This document shows positions 32,821 to 44,099 of a stretch of DNA of 64,000 nt, piece by piece; position 1 is the stretch's first letter, and every line of letters begins with the position of its first letter. The translations under genes were made by a program, and so were the position numbers. Below the pieces are notes generated by a model. The model was not told where the DNA came from. It made no database searches and was given only the letters and a program-made list of their open reading frames with translations. Origin of the DNA: Dryomyza anilis (taxonomy: Eukaryota > Arthropoda > Insecta > Diptera > Dryomyzidae); the NCBI GenBank assembly GCA_951804985.1, contig OX638135.1, forward strand, positions 7,654,659 through 7,718,658, in the 5' to 3' direction.

Positions 32821-33944
32821 AAGTATACAAAAAACCAGAAAAACACATTTTATTTTATATAGAAGATCTTAAGTAAAATTTCATTAATTAAAATTTGGAG
32901 TTCCCAAAATAAACCTTTTTGGTTGTACAAAAATTTACATGTTGTTTTTTGAGAAACGATATTTCCAAAACAACGGTATTTGGTCTAAAATTTGTTTTTT
33001 GTTTCATTAATCGAATTAACAACAAAACACCAGCAACAACAAAAAGTTGCAAATTATTAACATCTCAGTAACTATTTAAGGAAATACGAAAAATGAAGTG
33101 CAAGTTCGACAAGTTTAAAAATTTCAAGTATAAGGCAGATATTTGTTTACATTAGTGATGATTAAAAATTTTTTGTTCTTGCATCTTGTTCTTGCATTTT
33201 TTTTGCAAGAACAAAAGCGAGAACAAAATCGAGATTTTGCAAGAAAAAGAACAAGAGCAAGTGCAAGACTAAGACTGCAAGAAAAGGAAGACTTGCATTT
33301 TTTTATGATTTTATTGTATTTATTATGTTTTTAAGGTAATAATGATATACAAAAGAATTCATGATATTACTAAATATTGAACAATAAGTAACAATAGAAG
33401 GCGTGCAAAATATTTATGAACGTTAACATTAATGAAGATGTGTGTTTTTTTTTTTGTTTTTGTCGAATTCTAAAGAATATAAGCATCTTAAAAATAAGGC
33501 ATGTGAAGCACTTTCGAAGCGGTATATAGCTTTAAAAGTGCTTCAAAAGTCGCTTCAAAAAGATAAAATAGACAAAACAATGTTTTTTTCCCTTTTCTTC
33601 GCTACGAAAGTTCGTACATCGACTGTGCTTATGGACATTATTATTTTTGTTTTACTTTTATATATAGTTTTTTTTTTGTTTATTGTAAAATCATGAAGTA
33701 ATAAAAAATAATATATGAACATTTTCACATTGTGATATATTTAGCTGATATATTGCTTTTTGTGTTTTTCTTTTTTCACAAATCCGCTGATTCGTTTGAA
33801 AGTGCAACAACAACAAAAATTCGAATAAAGCAGCATCCAAGCTTTTGATAGAATTTTGGCGGGAAATTTCTTGTATCACAAAGAGAACTCGTTGTTGTTG
33901 CCAACTAGAGAGCTGTACTAGATACATACATGCAATGTGGTGCC

Positions 33945-34003
33945 GTGCGTCTGTCCGTTGTCATGCGTCTGTTTGTTGTCATGCGTCTGTTTGTTGCCAT
34001 GCG
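33945..34003. repeat. Minisatellite of 18-21 bp units
   Basis: GTCTGTCCGTTGTCATGC, GTCTGTTTGTTGTCATGC and GTCTGTTTGTTGCCATGC follow one another inside the hAT-type element. Confidence 0.85.
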
Positions 34004-34302
34004 ATGATACAGGAAAGCAACGAAGAGTTGTCGTTGTGAAAGTGTGTGTATACGAATTGTAATAGTTATTGTTATATTCTCTTCTTTCTGTTAGTATTCG
34101 CTTTGTACCGTTTGAGTTTGTGTTCGCATGGTGTTCGCAAAGAAAAATGTTACTCTGCAAGATATTATTTGAGTTCTCTTGACATACGGTATGTGTAGCA
34201 TACGGAATTTCTTAATCTGTGACGAAAGCAGAAATATGCTTATACGAAATATTCCTTATATTTATTGTATATGTATATCGTATACTGTATATCGTCGTTG
34301 TA

Positions 34303-34535
34303 GAACGAAAAGTCACCAAATACATTTTTATGAAAAACTTAATTTTCGAGTTTGTTGATTAATATTATAAAAAGTAATTGATGCATTTTTAAAGTTGAAA
34401 TATCAATTGATTGATTTACATTTTCTTATCATGTGGTAAAAAAATGAAGATCATCAATTAAAAATTGACAGGTACATAAAAATGTTTGTAAAAAATATTT
34501 AGCATTTTGAAAATGTATTTGGTGACTTTTCGTTC
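34303..34535. mobile_element. Small palindromic element nested in the hAT, 233 bp
   Basis: GAACGAAAAGTCACCAAATA and onward to TTTT at 34303-34328 is repeated inverted at 34510-34535 with perfect 26-bp match. The interior is AT-rich. Flanks show no clear duplication. Confidence 0.8.
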
Positions 34536-35203
34536 ATTTTATTATGGCCTTGAGATTTTGAATTGTCTCGTCAACATCACTTGATTTATACAATTATTTT
34601 TTATTAGTTAAAATATCTTGTTAAAATATCTTGTTAATATATAATTCAAATTTTTATATTGTTGGATTTTTTTTTTGTTAGTAATATGTTGAAGAAATTG
34701 AAAATATGGAAAATAAGTAACTTAAATACAATTAGTGTTAAAATTCTATTCGTTTTCATAATTAATATGCAGTTTAAGATATTTGTCTTCGATCTTTATT
34801 TAAAATATAAAAGATTAAGATTACCATTTCTTGACTTGCTTTTGCAAATGATCATCACTAGTTTACATATATTGCAGTTCTCAGAATTGTTGAAATTTAA
34901 TTCCTTTGGCTTTTATGGATGAAAATTTTACAAAATTCTTCTTCTTTTCAATTCAGATCATATATCAGGTGAAGTCAAAATGTAGCTTTTCATTGGTTTG
35001 TGGTCACGAATTTTTAAATTAATTTTTTTTTTCTTGGCGTAATCAATTAAATAATTCATATAACACAATATTTTTACTAAAATAACAACAAACATTGTTT
35101 AAAGTACGTTTCCCACTTTACCCCAATATCATAATTTGATCATAATTTAGCACCATATAAAATATGTAATATTATTTGAAAAATATGGAAATAAAGAAAA
35201 TTT

Positions 35204-35345
35204 ATACAAAAACCGAAATCAAAACCGAAACCGTAACATGGAACCGGTATACCGAAACCGTTTCGTTATAAAAACTTAAAACCGAAACCGTAACCGATAC
35301 CGAAACGCGGAAAAAACCGAAATCGAAACCGTTATGCGTTTAGGT
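35204..35345. repeat. Subterminal AACCGAAACCG array (right)
   Basis: Repeated ACCGAAACCG, AACCGTAACCGATACCG words close to the right hAT end, partner of the array at 32655-32820. Confidence 0.85.
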
Positions 35346-35820
35346 TTCAATCCTTGGATTTGATTTGTTTTATGTTTAAAGGAAATGAATTTCACGGAGG
35401 CAAAATAATGGTTCTACCAAAAATAACACTATTATACAAAATTCAAAAAATCTCTGTGTCACAGACTTCATTATGAAATTGAACATAAGGTTGCTTCCTG
35501 ATATTAAAAATCGTCATAAGATAAAATCTTATGGATATGTTTGCGTCCTTCTAATTTTGGGGTAATTATTGAAAAAAATATTCCGACATTTTTTTTTAAA
35601 TCTCCCGTTGTAGTGAACCAATCTGAAACTTATAATTAAAGGAAATTACCTTTATTTCATTTATGCATTATTTTATTTTATTATTAAAGAAAATTTTAAT
35701 ATTAAGTTATTTGTTTTACGGGCTCAAGGTCCAATTAAAAATACTCTTTATTTGTATTTTAATTTTTATTTTATCCAATAATTCGGCCTTCGTCGAAAGC
35801 CATCTTCAGGGACTAGAAAT

Positions 35821-35987
35821 TTTAAACAAACATATATTATTACATATAACATATACTTTAAATAAAATATTCCACAGTTTTTGACGTGAAGACTTAGACG
35901 GTTGTTGTTAATTGTCGTATTCGTCAAAAACTGTGGAATATATTATTTAAAGTAAATGTTATATGTAATAATATATGTTTGTTTAAA
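35821..35987. repeat. Long palindrome, 66-bp arms
   Basis: 35821-35886 and 35922-35987 are near-perfect reverse complements around a 35-bp spacer (inner edge CAGTTTTTGACG / CGTCAAAAACTG, outer edge TTTAAACAAACAT / ATGTTTGTTTAAA). Could extrude as a cruciform. Just left, at 35781-35810, lies a degenerate hammerhead-like sequence on the minus strand, so this may be the end structure of an old Penelope-like element. Confidence 0.88.
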
Positions 35988-36671
35988 ATTGTAATTATTT
36001 ATTTATGTCAATTAGTTGCCAGATATGACAGAAAATCTATTACAATATTGTTCTAACAGGAAGTTAAATAAATTTTGTTGGTGAAAACGAAAATATTTAA
36101 CGGGAACTTTATTCTGAAAGTTAGGCCAGTTAACAAACGTACAGATAAATTTAAACGTAACAGAACATTGCGAAAACGGCCCTTAGACTCAAAACTCGAT
36201 ATTTATGTCATTGCAAAAGTTATTGAGACAATTTTGTTAACAAAACTATTTATTTTTGAAAGGGCTCGAATTTGGTTAAAGCATTTCAGAAGAATGATAT
36301 AAGGTTATGATAAGGATAAGATTAGAAAACTTCGAATAGCGTCACGTTTTAAATCAGTGTTTCTGTATGTACTTCCTCTTGCTTTTGAAATAATGGTCAC
36401 CGTATATTTAAAATCGAATAAATCAATAAACTTAATTTGATATGTTGGTGGATTTCTTAAAAAAATACAATTATCCTGTTACTTTCTTGCTCCGACGGGA
36501 GATCTCCTGTTTTGATATTTATAGAGAACGGAAACACTGCATGAATCTATCAGTTTCTGTTATTGTGATGTGTGCCATGCAATAACATGATCGAGTGGAC
36601 GCTGTAGCGCGTCGCGGGCGTATTCAGTGTTGCTTAATGACAATTAATTTATATTATTAAAATGTTGTATT
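35988..36671. other. Spacer
   Basis: A 75-codon open frame at 36075-36302 looks basic but matches no family I know and has no supporting context. The rest is AT-rich, with one GC-richer spot at 36597-36635. Confidence 0.45.
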
Positions 36672-38145
36672 TTAAAAGTTAAATTTGTATGTTTAGATTA
36701 TAAATGCATTATTAATATTAAACAGTATATAATAATAAAAAACCAATAAAATGCGATATTTCACTAAAAATTAAATTGTTCACTAAAAATTTTACTCAAA
36801 ATTAAAATTTTCACTGAAAATTCTATTTTTCACTAAAATTATAATTGTCACTAGAAATACAATTTTGCACTGACAATCCTTATAATTCAATTTTTTACTA
36901 CAAATTTAACTTTACAATAAAATTTTAATTTTCTTAACAATTTTTATTTTACTTGAAAATTTGAATTGAATTTTTAGTGACAAAGTAAATAATTGATTTC
37001 TATTGAAAAATTTAATTTTTAGTGGTAAATTTAATTTTTAGTTAAAAATTGAATTTTTAGTAAAATTTAATTTTTAGTAATAAAAAAATAGCATTTTTAG
37101 TGAAAATTTGATTTTTTTTTTAGTGAAAAATCGAATTTTAATTGAAAAATTAGATTTTTAGTAAAAATTTAATTTTAATTAAAATATTGAATTTTTAGTA
37201 AAAATTTAATTTTTAGTAAAAAAAAATAGCATTTTTAGTGAAAATTTGAATTTTGTTTTAGTGAAAAATCGAATTTTAATTGAAAAACCAGTTGGGAAGG
37301 TTAGATCACATGGGTAATTTTAAATTTGGTGTTATTATGATAGTTAGGATTATTAAAATTATAGTCGGTCTAAGCCGACTATAAATACCCTACACATATG
37401 TATAGTTACCACTCAAAGTGGTATATAGGTCACCAGGGTATACAAATCCTGAAAATAACTAGAAACTTTCAATCGCTGAAGAATTTTCATTCATTTGATA
37501 CCCATATTTACATATGGATAGGTGTACCGAATTTCAATTTTTTTTTTTTGGAAACAAGTCGTTTCGCGGGAAAACATTATTTCCATGTATTTGAGCATGA
37601 AGTCAATATATATTATAACTAAACTGTAGATTTAAATTTTATATGAGTTATTTGAATATAAATGGTCAGATCACAGGTCACAATGGACCGATATGCCTAC
37701 GCACATACAGCGTAGGTATATAAGTAATCAAAATTATGGGTTTCATTCATGTAACTCTTCAATTGTTTAAGTAGTTGGGATTTCAACAGACAGACAGACG
37801 GACATCGCTAAATCGACTCAGGAGGTCATGCTGATCAAGAATATATATACTTGTCCATACCGGAGATGCTTCCTTCTGGGTGTTACAAACGGCGTACCAA
37901 ATTGAATATACCCTTTCACTCTTAGTGTAGGGTATAATTAAATTTTTATTAAAAAAGTGAATATTAAGTGCAAAATTGGAAAATAGAATTTTTGGTAAAA
38001 ATTTCAATTTTTAATAAAAAAATAAATTATTAGTGAACAATTTATTTTTAGTGAATTATCCTATTTTATTGGTTTTTTTGTAATTATTTACTGTTTCATA
38101 GCATTTAATGCATTTATAATATAAACATACAAATTTGACTTTTAA
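36672..38145. mobile_element. Foldback element with TTCACTAAAAATT arrays and a nested DINE
   Basis: The left (36674-36790) and right (38020-38143) ends are inverted relatives: AAAAGTTAAATTTGTATGTT against CAAATTTGACTTTT, and AAACCAATAAAAT followed by TTCACTAAAAATT against its complement. The interior consists of many short TTTTTAGTGAAAAATTGAAT-like units, sense on one side and antisense on the other. A DINE copy at 37286-37936 sits inside the right array. No coding content. Confidence 0.83.
37286..37936 (-). mobile_element. DINE-1-like element
   Basis: Reverse-orientation copy with an intact TATAGTCGGTCTAAGCCGAC stem (37360-37382), TTCATTTGATACCCATATTTA, the ACAGACAGACGGACATCGC run, ATTCAGTTTGGTACGCCG-type sequence (as ...GGCGTACCAAATTG) and terminal AGGGTATA. 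The intact stem serves as the empty-site reference for the SINE insertion at 21453-21760. Confidence 0.9.
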
Positions 38146-39420
38146 TATGCAAACATCAACTGTCGTCGTAACAAATTAAAAAATTAAAAGCAGCAGCAGT
38201 AGTCATTTTTTAAATTTGAATTGCTACTGGTGACTTTCATAGTTTTAGTTTTCAGAAGTGTGCTACTGGCTAGTGCTGCTGCTATCGTGTTTGAAATAGT
38301 CGCAGTCACAGCTGCACCAATTTTTAAAAATGTGAAAATTGTGACAGCTCAGAATTGTCATATTTTCGTTGCTTTTGCTATTGTGTTGGCAGCAATTTAA
38401 ACCCTGGAAAAAATAATGAAAACCAGAATCCAATACTACATTAAATTCCATTTCATATTGAAACACTATTGGCCTATATACCAGCTTTCGAAATTACCTC
38501 AAAAGGAAAAGTGTGTTTTTTAAAGCTTCATAATTTTGCCAAATTTTCGAAGTTCGAAAACAGTCAATCTTTTTTTTTAACCTATACACAGATATTGACC
38601 AAGTTTCACTAAAATCAAAGAGCAAAAACTATATAATTTCTACGCATCATAAATATTATACAAAATATTTAACAAAGATAGATTTTAAACGGTGTATCGG
38701 TGCAGAATACCAGTATACTACACACATAAAATTCCTGTGGTGGTAGTAAAAAATGTAAATTTGTTAATGTCTCATTGTTGCATTAAACATGTTTTTGTTT
38801 ATTAAACAATGATTTTCAAAACTTTTTGTTCTTCCCACAAATATTTTGTAATCCGTATCAGTCATTCTTCAGTATTTGTTATAGTAACAAATACTTGTAA
38901 ATCTTACAAATTTAAATTTGTGTATTTAATCAAAAAGAAATTTTTACAATTGTTAATAAAACAAAGTAATTATTATTTAGCATTTTGTTAAAAGGACAAT
39001 GATTTTTTTAAATAGAAAGACTGCATTTGTTGATTAAACAATTCAAAATAATTCTCTGTTATATGAACAAAACGGATATTCGTTATGTGAACAGAGAAAA
39101 TTGTGTCTTTGTTATATGAACAACTGATTTGTTGCATGAACAGGCCATTTGTTTATTTACCATGTTAGCGTTTGCAGTATATTATTGAAATAAAGTGTAG
39201 TGTATTAAGAAATTAACACATAGAAAAAGCATAAAAGCATAAAGGCACTTTAATTTGTTTGTATAGAAAGCCGAAAAAGTCTCAAGAGCCACTATGTTAA
39301 TTTTAACCACATTGATGGAGGAAGATGTGGTTAAAATAAAAGTGGCATTAGATAAAAGGATCCTGCAAGACATGACACACAAATTTTTCTCCATTTTATA
39401 AAGGCACAGTTGGTGCTAAT
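38146..39420. other. AT-rich spacer
   Basis: Short GTTATATGAACAA words recur at 39055-39145 and look related to the array that follows. No gene or element boundary recognised. Confidence 0.5.
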
Positions 39421-39615
39421 AAATATATTTTTCAAACAAAATAAATTTGTTCATCGAACTAAATATATTTGTTTTTTGAACAAAATAAATTTGTTCATTG
39501 CCCAATAAACAAAATAAATTTGTTCATCGAACAAAATAAATTTGTTCATCTAACAAAATATATTTGTTTATCATATAAATTTACTTTGTTATTTGAACAA
39601 AAGTACTTTATTAAA
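39421..39615. repeat. Minisatellite of about 20 bp (AACAAAATAAATTTGTTCAT)
   Basis: Roughly eight units of AACAAAATAAATTTGTTCAT with small changes (CATCG, CATTG, CATCT). Each unit is itself a weak palindrome, so the array can fold on itself. Confidence 0.88.
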
Positions 39616-39656
39616 CGAACAAGACAATTTTAATATAACAATAAAAAAGGTAATTG

Positions 39657-39887
39657 CAAATAAAGGGTTTTTTAACAGGGCCGCTACAAAAGTAGAGCGA
39701 CAGGGACAGCAAACGACGCCATATTTCTTGCCGCTCCATTGACATTTCTCTTCAGTAAGGTTTGCCATTTCATGATGGAAAGATATACGAATTCGAATTT
39801 CAGTAGTAAATTTTAATAATTTCGACTCGTTGTTGGCTCCCTTGACAAAAACTTTTGTAGCGCTCTTATTGAAAAACCCTTTATTTG
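39657..39887. mobile_element. Small TA-flanked inverted-repeat element
   Basis: AAGGGTTTTTTAAC with CCGCTACAAAAGT on the left is inverted on the right as ACTTTTGTAGCG and TTGAAAAACCCTT, with TA outside both ends. The TA duplication fits a Tc1/mariner-type non-autonomous element. The 170-bp interior is less AT-rich, with no frame of interest. Confidence 0.75.
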
Positions 39888-40401
39888 TAAATATTTTTGC
39901 TGACCGTATATTAACAAATATTTTGTTACTTTAAACTGGATTTTTGTTAATATCACCATAGGTATATTTTGTGTTCACACGATTTAGCAAGGAAATATCT
40001 TTAAGAATCTCTAATTTCCAGATATCTATTTTTTTTAGTGTAGACGTAAGATTACATCTTACGTGTAGACTTAAGACGTAAGAAATAAATTTAATCGTAA
40101 AAACTTTTAAACGTTTTGAGTTATGAATATTCAAATTCAAAAATTTGGAGTTAATTCAGCTAGAACGCCTATATCGGTCAGGGTCCGCACTATTCAGTAG
40201 TAAAAGTGGATATTGTACAAAAAGGTACTTATTTTTCTATAAGTTAAAATCAATTTCAACGTAAAAACTGTTGAAGGTTTTTGGTAGATAACGTTCAAAT
40301 TCAAAAATTTTGACTAAATACAGCTATAACGCCTGTAGCGGCCAGGATCGGAACGTCGCACAGTGTGTTGTAAATTTCGAGTTTATTATTTTACAGATTC
40401 G
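39888..40401. other. Spacer left of the gypsy-type element
   Basis: Contains short GTGTAGAC/CTTACGT repeats near 40040-40085 and two diverged copies of CGTAAAAACT..TTGA..TTATGA/ATAACGTTCAAATTCAAAAAT (about 40095 and 40260). Nothing else seen. Confidence 0.5.
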
Positions 40402-41048
40402 TGATATTATTTTTAATTTAAAATTGAAAAAAAAATATATTACTTTATTACCTCCACTTGAGGTCGATTAAACTACACTCTTTTAAATTGCAACGAAAGG
40501 TATTAACAACACCTTCGTTGCAAGCTTTTCTTAAATTCTATTTTCACTATGTTCTAGTGAGTTTTCACTTTCACTCAATTTTGGTGTACGAGATTTTTGA
40601 AGAAAGTCCGATTTGCAGTTTTTGGCTGACACCAATTGCGAAATAGCAGAATTGTTGGCAAACGCTGCTCTGCTTATTTTAACATAGCCTCCTAATCATG
40701 CAAAGATAAATTATATTGCAAGTCTCTGTTAACTGTGCAAGCTAACTTGAAAGAGGTGTGGTCTAAGTAAAGCTTTAGCGCTTTGCCAAATTATTGCAAG
40801 CTTCTGTTAACTGTGCAAGATAACATGAAAGAGGTGTGGTCTAAGCAAAGATTTAGCGCTTTGCCAAATTATTATCATTGTTGCCAACGTGAAGCGTTGG
40901 GACAATGCTATGAACATGTTGCTGTACAACCTGAATACAACATGATATAAACATGATGCGCTCAACATATGTACAACAACATCCAAAATTGTGTGAATAG
41001 TAAATATCCATAAGGAAAAGAAATAATATGTGAGTCTAAATCGCAACA
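40402..41048 (-). repeat. Gypsy 3' LTR with internal duplication
   Basis: Closely matches 51241-51821 (AACAACACCTTCGTTGCAAG, CACTATGTTCTAGTGAGTTT, ACATGATGCGCTCAACATAT). CTGTTAACTGTGCAAG...AAAGAGGTGTGGTCTAAG...TTAGCGCTTTGCCAAATT occurs twice in tandem (about 40718-40871) but once in the other LTR. The divergence between LTRs (several percent by eye) shows the insertion is not recent. Confidence 0.88.
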
Positions 41049-41062
41049 TTCCTCCCCCGTTA
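41049..41062 (-). promoter_or_regulatory. Polypurine tract
   Basis: Minus-strand AACGGGGGAGGAA lies immediately before the LTR start TGTTGCG, the expected plus-strand primer site of an LTR element. It marks the 3' LTR boundary. Confidence 0.82.
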
Positions 41063-41471
41063 TGGAAAAAAAATATTATTAATATTAGGAATAATAATAA
41101 TTCTTTACTAGATATCTTAAAAATATTAATAATAATGATAATATGTTTGTTTTAACATGGTAATAATGATAATATGTTATTTTAACAATATGTTTATTTT
41201 ACAAAAACAAAACAAAAAATATATTTAAAGTTATCTATAAAAATATTTTTGAATATTTCAATGTGTTCCAATAATAATAATAATAATATTTTTTAGATAG
41301 ATTTCTCCTTTTATATATATATATTTTTTATTATTTTTTTTTGTATATATATTTTATTTTATTTTTTGTGTTTGGTTTTTTTTTTAATCTTTTTTATCCT
41401 TGTGTAATATTTGTTAATACTTATAATGATAATCTAACCGATTTAATACTTGTAATTAGATGATAATTAAT

Positions 41472-41477
<6 letters not shown>

Positions 41478-41537
<60 letters not shown>
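41478..41537. repeat. TA microsatellite
   Basis: About 28 uninterrupted TA units in the 3' non-coding part of the gypsy-type element. Confidence 0.95.
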
Positions 41538-41540
<3 letters not shown>

Positions 41541-42784
41541 TTATGCAAATTATTTAATTTATATGTGTTTGTATGTGTATTGAACCTTTGTGTGTTTATT
41601 GGTAGGTAGGGAGGTGTGAAAAATTACATGAGTGACTTTTAGACGCCCTACTGTTGACCATTTTTTTCCTCTTTTTCTTCTGTGTGTTGGGTTGGGTTTG
41701 CCTTGTTCGTTTCCAATGGTTCTTTGTATATAGAGTGTTGGATCTGTTGGGCTTCGATGGTTCCTGTGGAATTTGCAAATGGTGCTATCTCTAGTGGACG
41801 TCGTCATGTTGAAATGTTGGACTTTAAGTCGTTTAAGAGATCTTTGGTCCCGTTGACTTGGTTGAAGATTGATTCGAGATGAGCGTTTTTCTCTGCGATT
41901 TTGTCAAACATTTTTTAAACATCTTGGTGCTCATATCGCGTTATGTAGGATGTTAAAGATTTCTGAACTGCTGATATCTGAAAACATCGTGGTTCGATAT
42001 TGCGTCGCTTCTTCTCTATGAAAGATTGAAGACATAATAATTCGATTTTTTTTATACATTTTTGAGGTCCATTTTACATCTGGTTATCTGCATCTTGTAT
42101 CTGGCAATTGTAGTTTATTGTTAAAATTCAATCATTGCAATCAACTTGTATTTGGTATAACAACAAGATTGCGTTTAGTGTGTTCTGCTACGTTCTCAAA
42201 TATGCTGCAACTCTGCTTCATTTCTTCGTTTTTCTTTTCTGTATTCGAATCTGCTGGGCTTCTGCTTCAGTACTTCTTGTTGTTGATAACACCAAGAGCT
42301 CCTTCCACATGTCTCCTTTTGATTTTAAACTATATCAAATGTGTGGTGTGGTACTAACTTATGTAAACTTAATATAAATTTCGTATAATATATAATGGTT
42401 CTGTACATTAGTCACAGGAATTCACATGTTGTGTGTTGAAAGATTGATTTTAAAATATTTAAATTACTTGACATACAGTGTGATACATTATTTGAACTAT
42501 TATTATTTAGTGTGATACAAATTTATCTATACTTAGTGTCATGTAAAGTATAATTGTTTATGTATGCAATAACATTGAAATTAAATATTGTTTATAAATG
42601 TTTAACTTAATTGAAACACAGTTATTTAGTGTAGCACTAGCTTTAGTGCAATTTTAGTGTATTATGTCCTTATACCAATGGCTTAGATCGTCGTCTTATA
42701 TGCGAAGGGACGCAATGCGGAGCACTCAATCACCCGCAAAATTAAAAAAAAAATTTGATATAATAATATTTTTTTATAAATATA
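41538..42784. other. Non-coding 3' part of the gypsy-type element
   Basis: Less AT-rich to 42350, then AT-rich. Frames of 60-82 codons on both strands overlap each other and show no env features (no signal peptide plus transmembrane arrangement). I see no gene. Confidence 0.5.
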
Positions 42785-43980
42785 TATGTACATTAGACTG
42801 ATTCAAATTTGTATGAAAAATCTATAACTATTTTTTCTTTCGCTCCGCGTCGACTTTCTGAAACTCTAAAACTGAGAAGAAGCTTTTAAAACCCAAAAAA
42901 AAGTGATCCTGTGTTATTGCGCAAAGAGCTTAAAGATCATTTTTGAGCTTTTAACGACTATTTTCAATAAAATTATTGTTACTCGAAGTATAAAAAGATA
43001 TCACTCAATTTTATTTTTTTTATTTAATTTAAAATCACTGACTGAAATTATGATTTTTTAAACTATAAATTTTTAGTTAACCGTTAAAATTTCATGACTT
43101 GCCAAACACGAAAAATTTCGACTTTTTTTTACTATAATTTTAACGGTCGAAATTTTTCTAATTTTATTCTAATGAGTTTAAGATAAATTTTTTGTATTAT
43201 TGCACATACAATTATATTTAAAATGTTATGTAAAAAGTATGTGCTACCGCATACTTTTTACATAACAAATAATATATTATAAAAAATATATATATAAAAA
43301 ATAATATATTTTGATTGAAATCAAATAAGAAAATTATATAAAGGGTTGATTTCCACGATCCTCGACAGGAGTTAGATTTTTTTCAAGAATGTAGCTAATA
43401 AACTCTACTTTTAGAGTGTCAATAAGTATATTAATGAGTTTAAACTTCATTATATATAGTTTACTAAAATCTTAAAATTTGTTAGACTAAATTTTCAACC
43501 TTAGAAGTTAACTGATTGATTTTTTTATGTTTGGTATATATTTGTATACAAGTTAATCTATGTACGGACAACTTAAGGATATAATGCTCATTAAAGGACT
43601 ATTTTTGAATAAACACTTTTACCGCTTTTGTTACTATATATTATGAACCATTACGGTGGACAAATTATGTAAAACTTTTTAAAGTTTTTTTTAGTGGAAA
43701 AAATTAATAGTTTAAGCAAAAAAAAAAATTACATTCAACTTATTGTTAAAATAAATCAAAAAAAAACCCAAAAAATTATTAAACCGTGATATCTAATAAA
43801 ATGTGCCAACGACTTTTTTTATTTCTTTTGATATTAAAATAATCGGGAAGGATGTCACAGGATCACTTTTTTTTGGGTTTTAAAAGCTTCTTCTCAGTTT
43901 TAGAGGTCCTAGTTTCAGAAAGTCGACGCGGAGCGAAGTATTTTAAGATTTTCTGTTTTTGAATCAGTCAAATGTACATA
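42785..43980. mobile_element. Foldback element nested in the gypsy-type element, 1196 bp
   Basis: TATGTACATTAGACTGATTC at 42785 is inverted at 43980 as GAATCAGTCAAATGTACATA. The arms continue for about 130 bp (CGCTCCGCGTCGACTTTCTG against CAGAAAGTCGACGCGGAGCG; GAGAAGAAGCTTTTAAAACC against GGTTTTAAAAGCTTCTTCTC; GTGATCCTGTG against CACAGGATCAC). The AT-rich interior contains a perfect small hairpin at 43225-43266. No reading frame. Confidence 0.9.
43225..43266. repeat. Perfect hairpin TTATGTAAAAAGTATG
   Basis: TTATGTAAAAAGTATG and CATACTTTTTACATAA are perfect reverse complements with an 8-base loop, inside the nested foldback element. Confidence 0.9.
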
Positions 43981-44099
43981 GAATATATTGTAAATTGAAT
44001 ACATTGCAAATGTGTACGTATATATTATTTTAAATTTTTCCAAGAATTTATTGAATTAAAATAAAAAAAACTTTAATTTTTTTTTTTAATTTATGTAAT

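Larger units (their letters stand above)
32652..35356. mobile_element. hAT-type element with AACCG-rich ends, 2705 bp
   Basis: Ends CAAGGATTGAAACC (32652) and GGTTTCAATCCTTG (35356) are perfect 14-bp inverted repeats. The 8-bp direct repeat GATTTGAT flanks it at 32644-32651 and 35357-35364. Subterminal arrays of AACCGAAACCG-type words lie at both ends. The interior holds a 33170-33300 block of CTTGTTCTTGCA / GCAAGAACAA repeats, a short 18-bp minisatellite and a small palindromic element. No transposase frame is visible; non-autonomous. Confidence 0.93.

Noticed and set aside
36075..36302. 75-codon basic frame as a gene
   Set aside because: No family resemblance, promoter or splice context; length is within chance for this composition.
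39421..39615. CRISPR-like array of 20-bp units
   Set aside because: No spacers between the units, eukaryotic context; it is a minisatellite.
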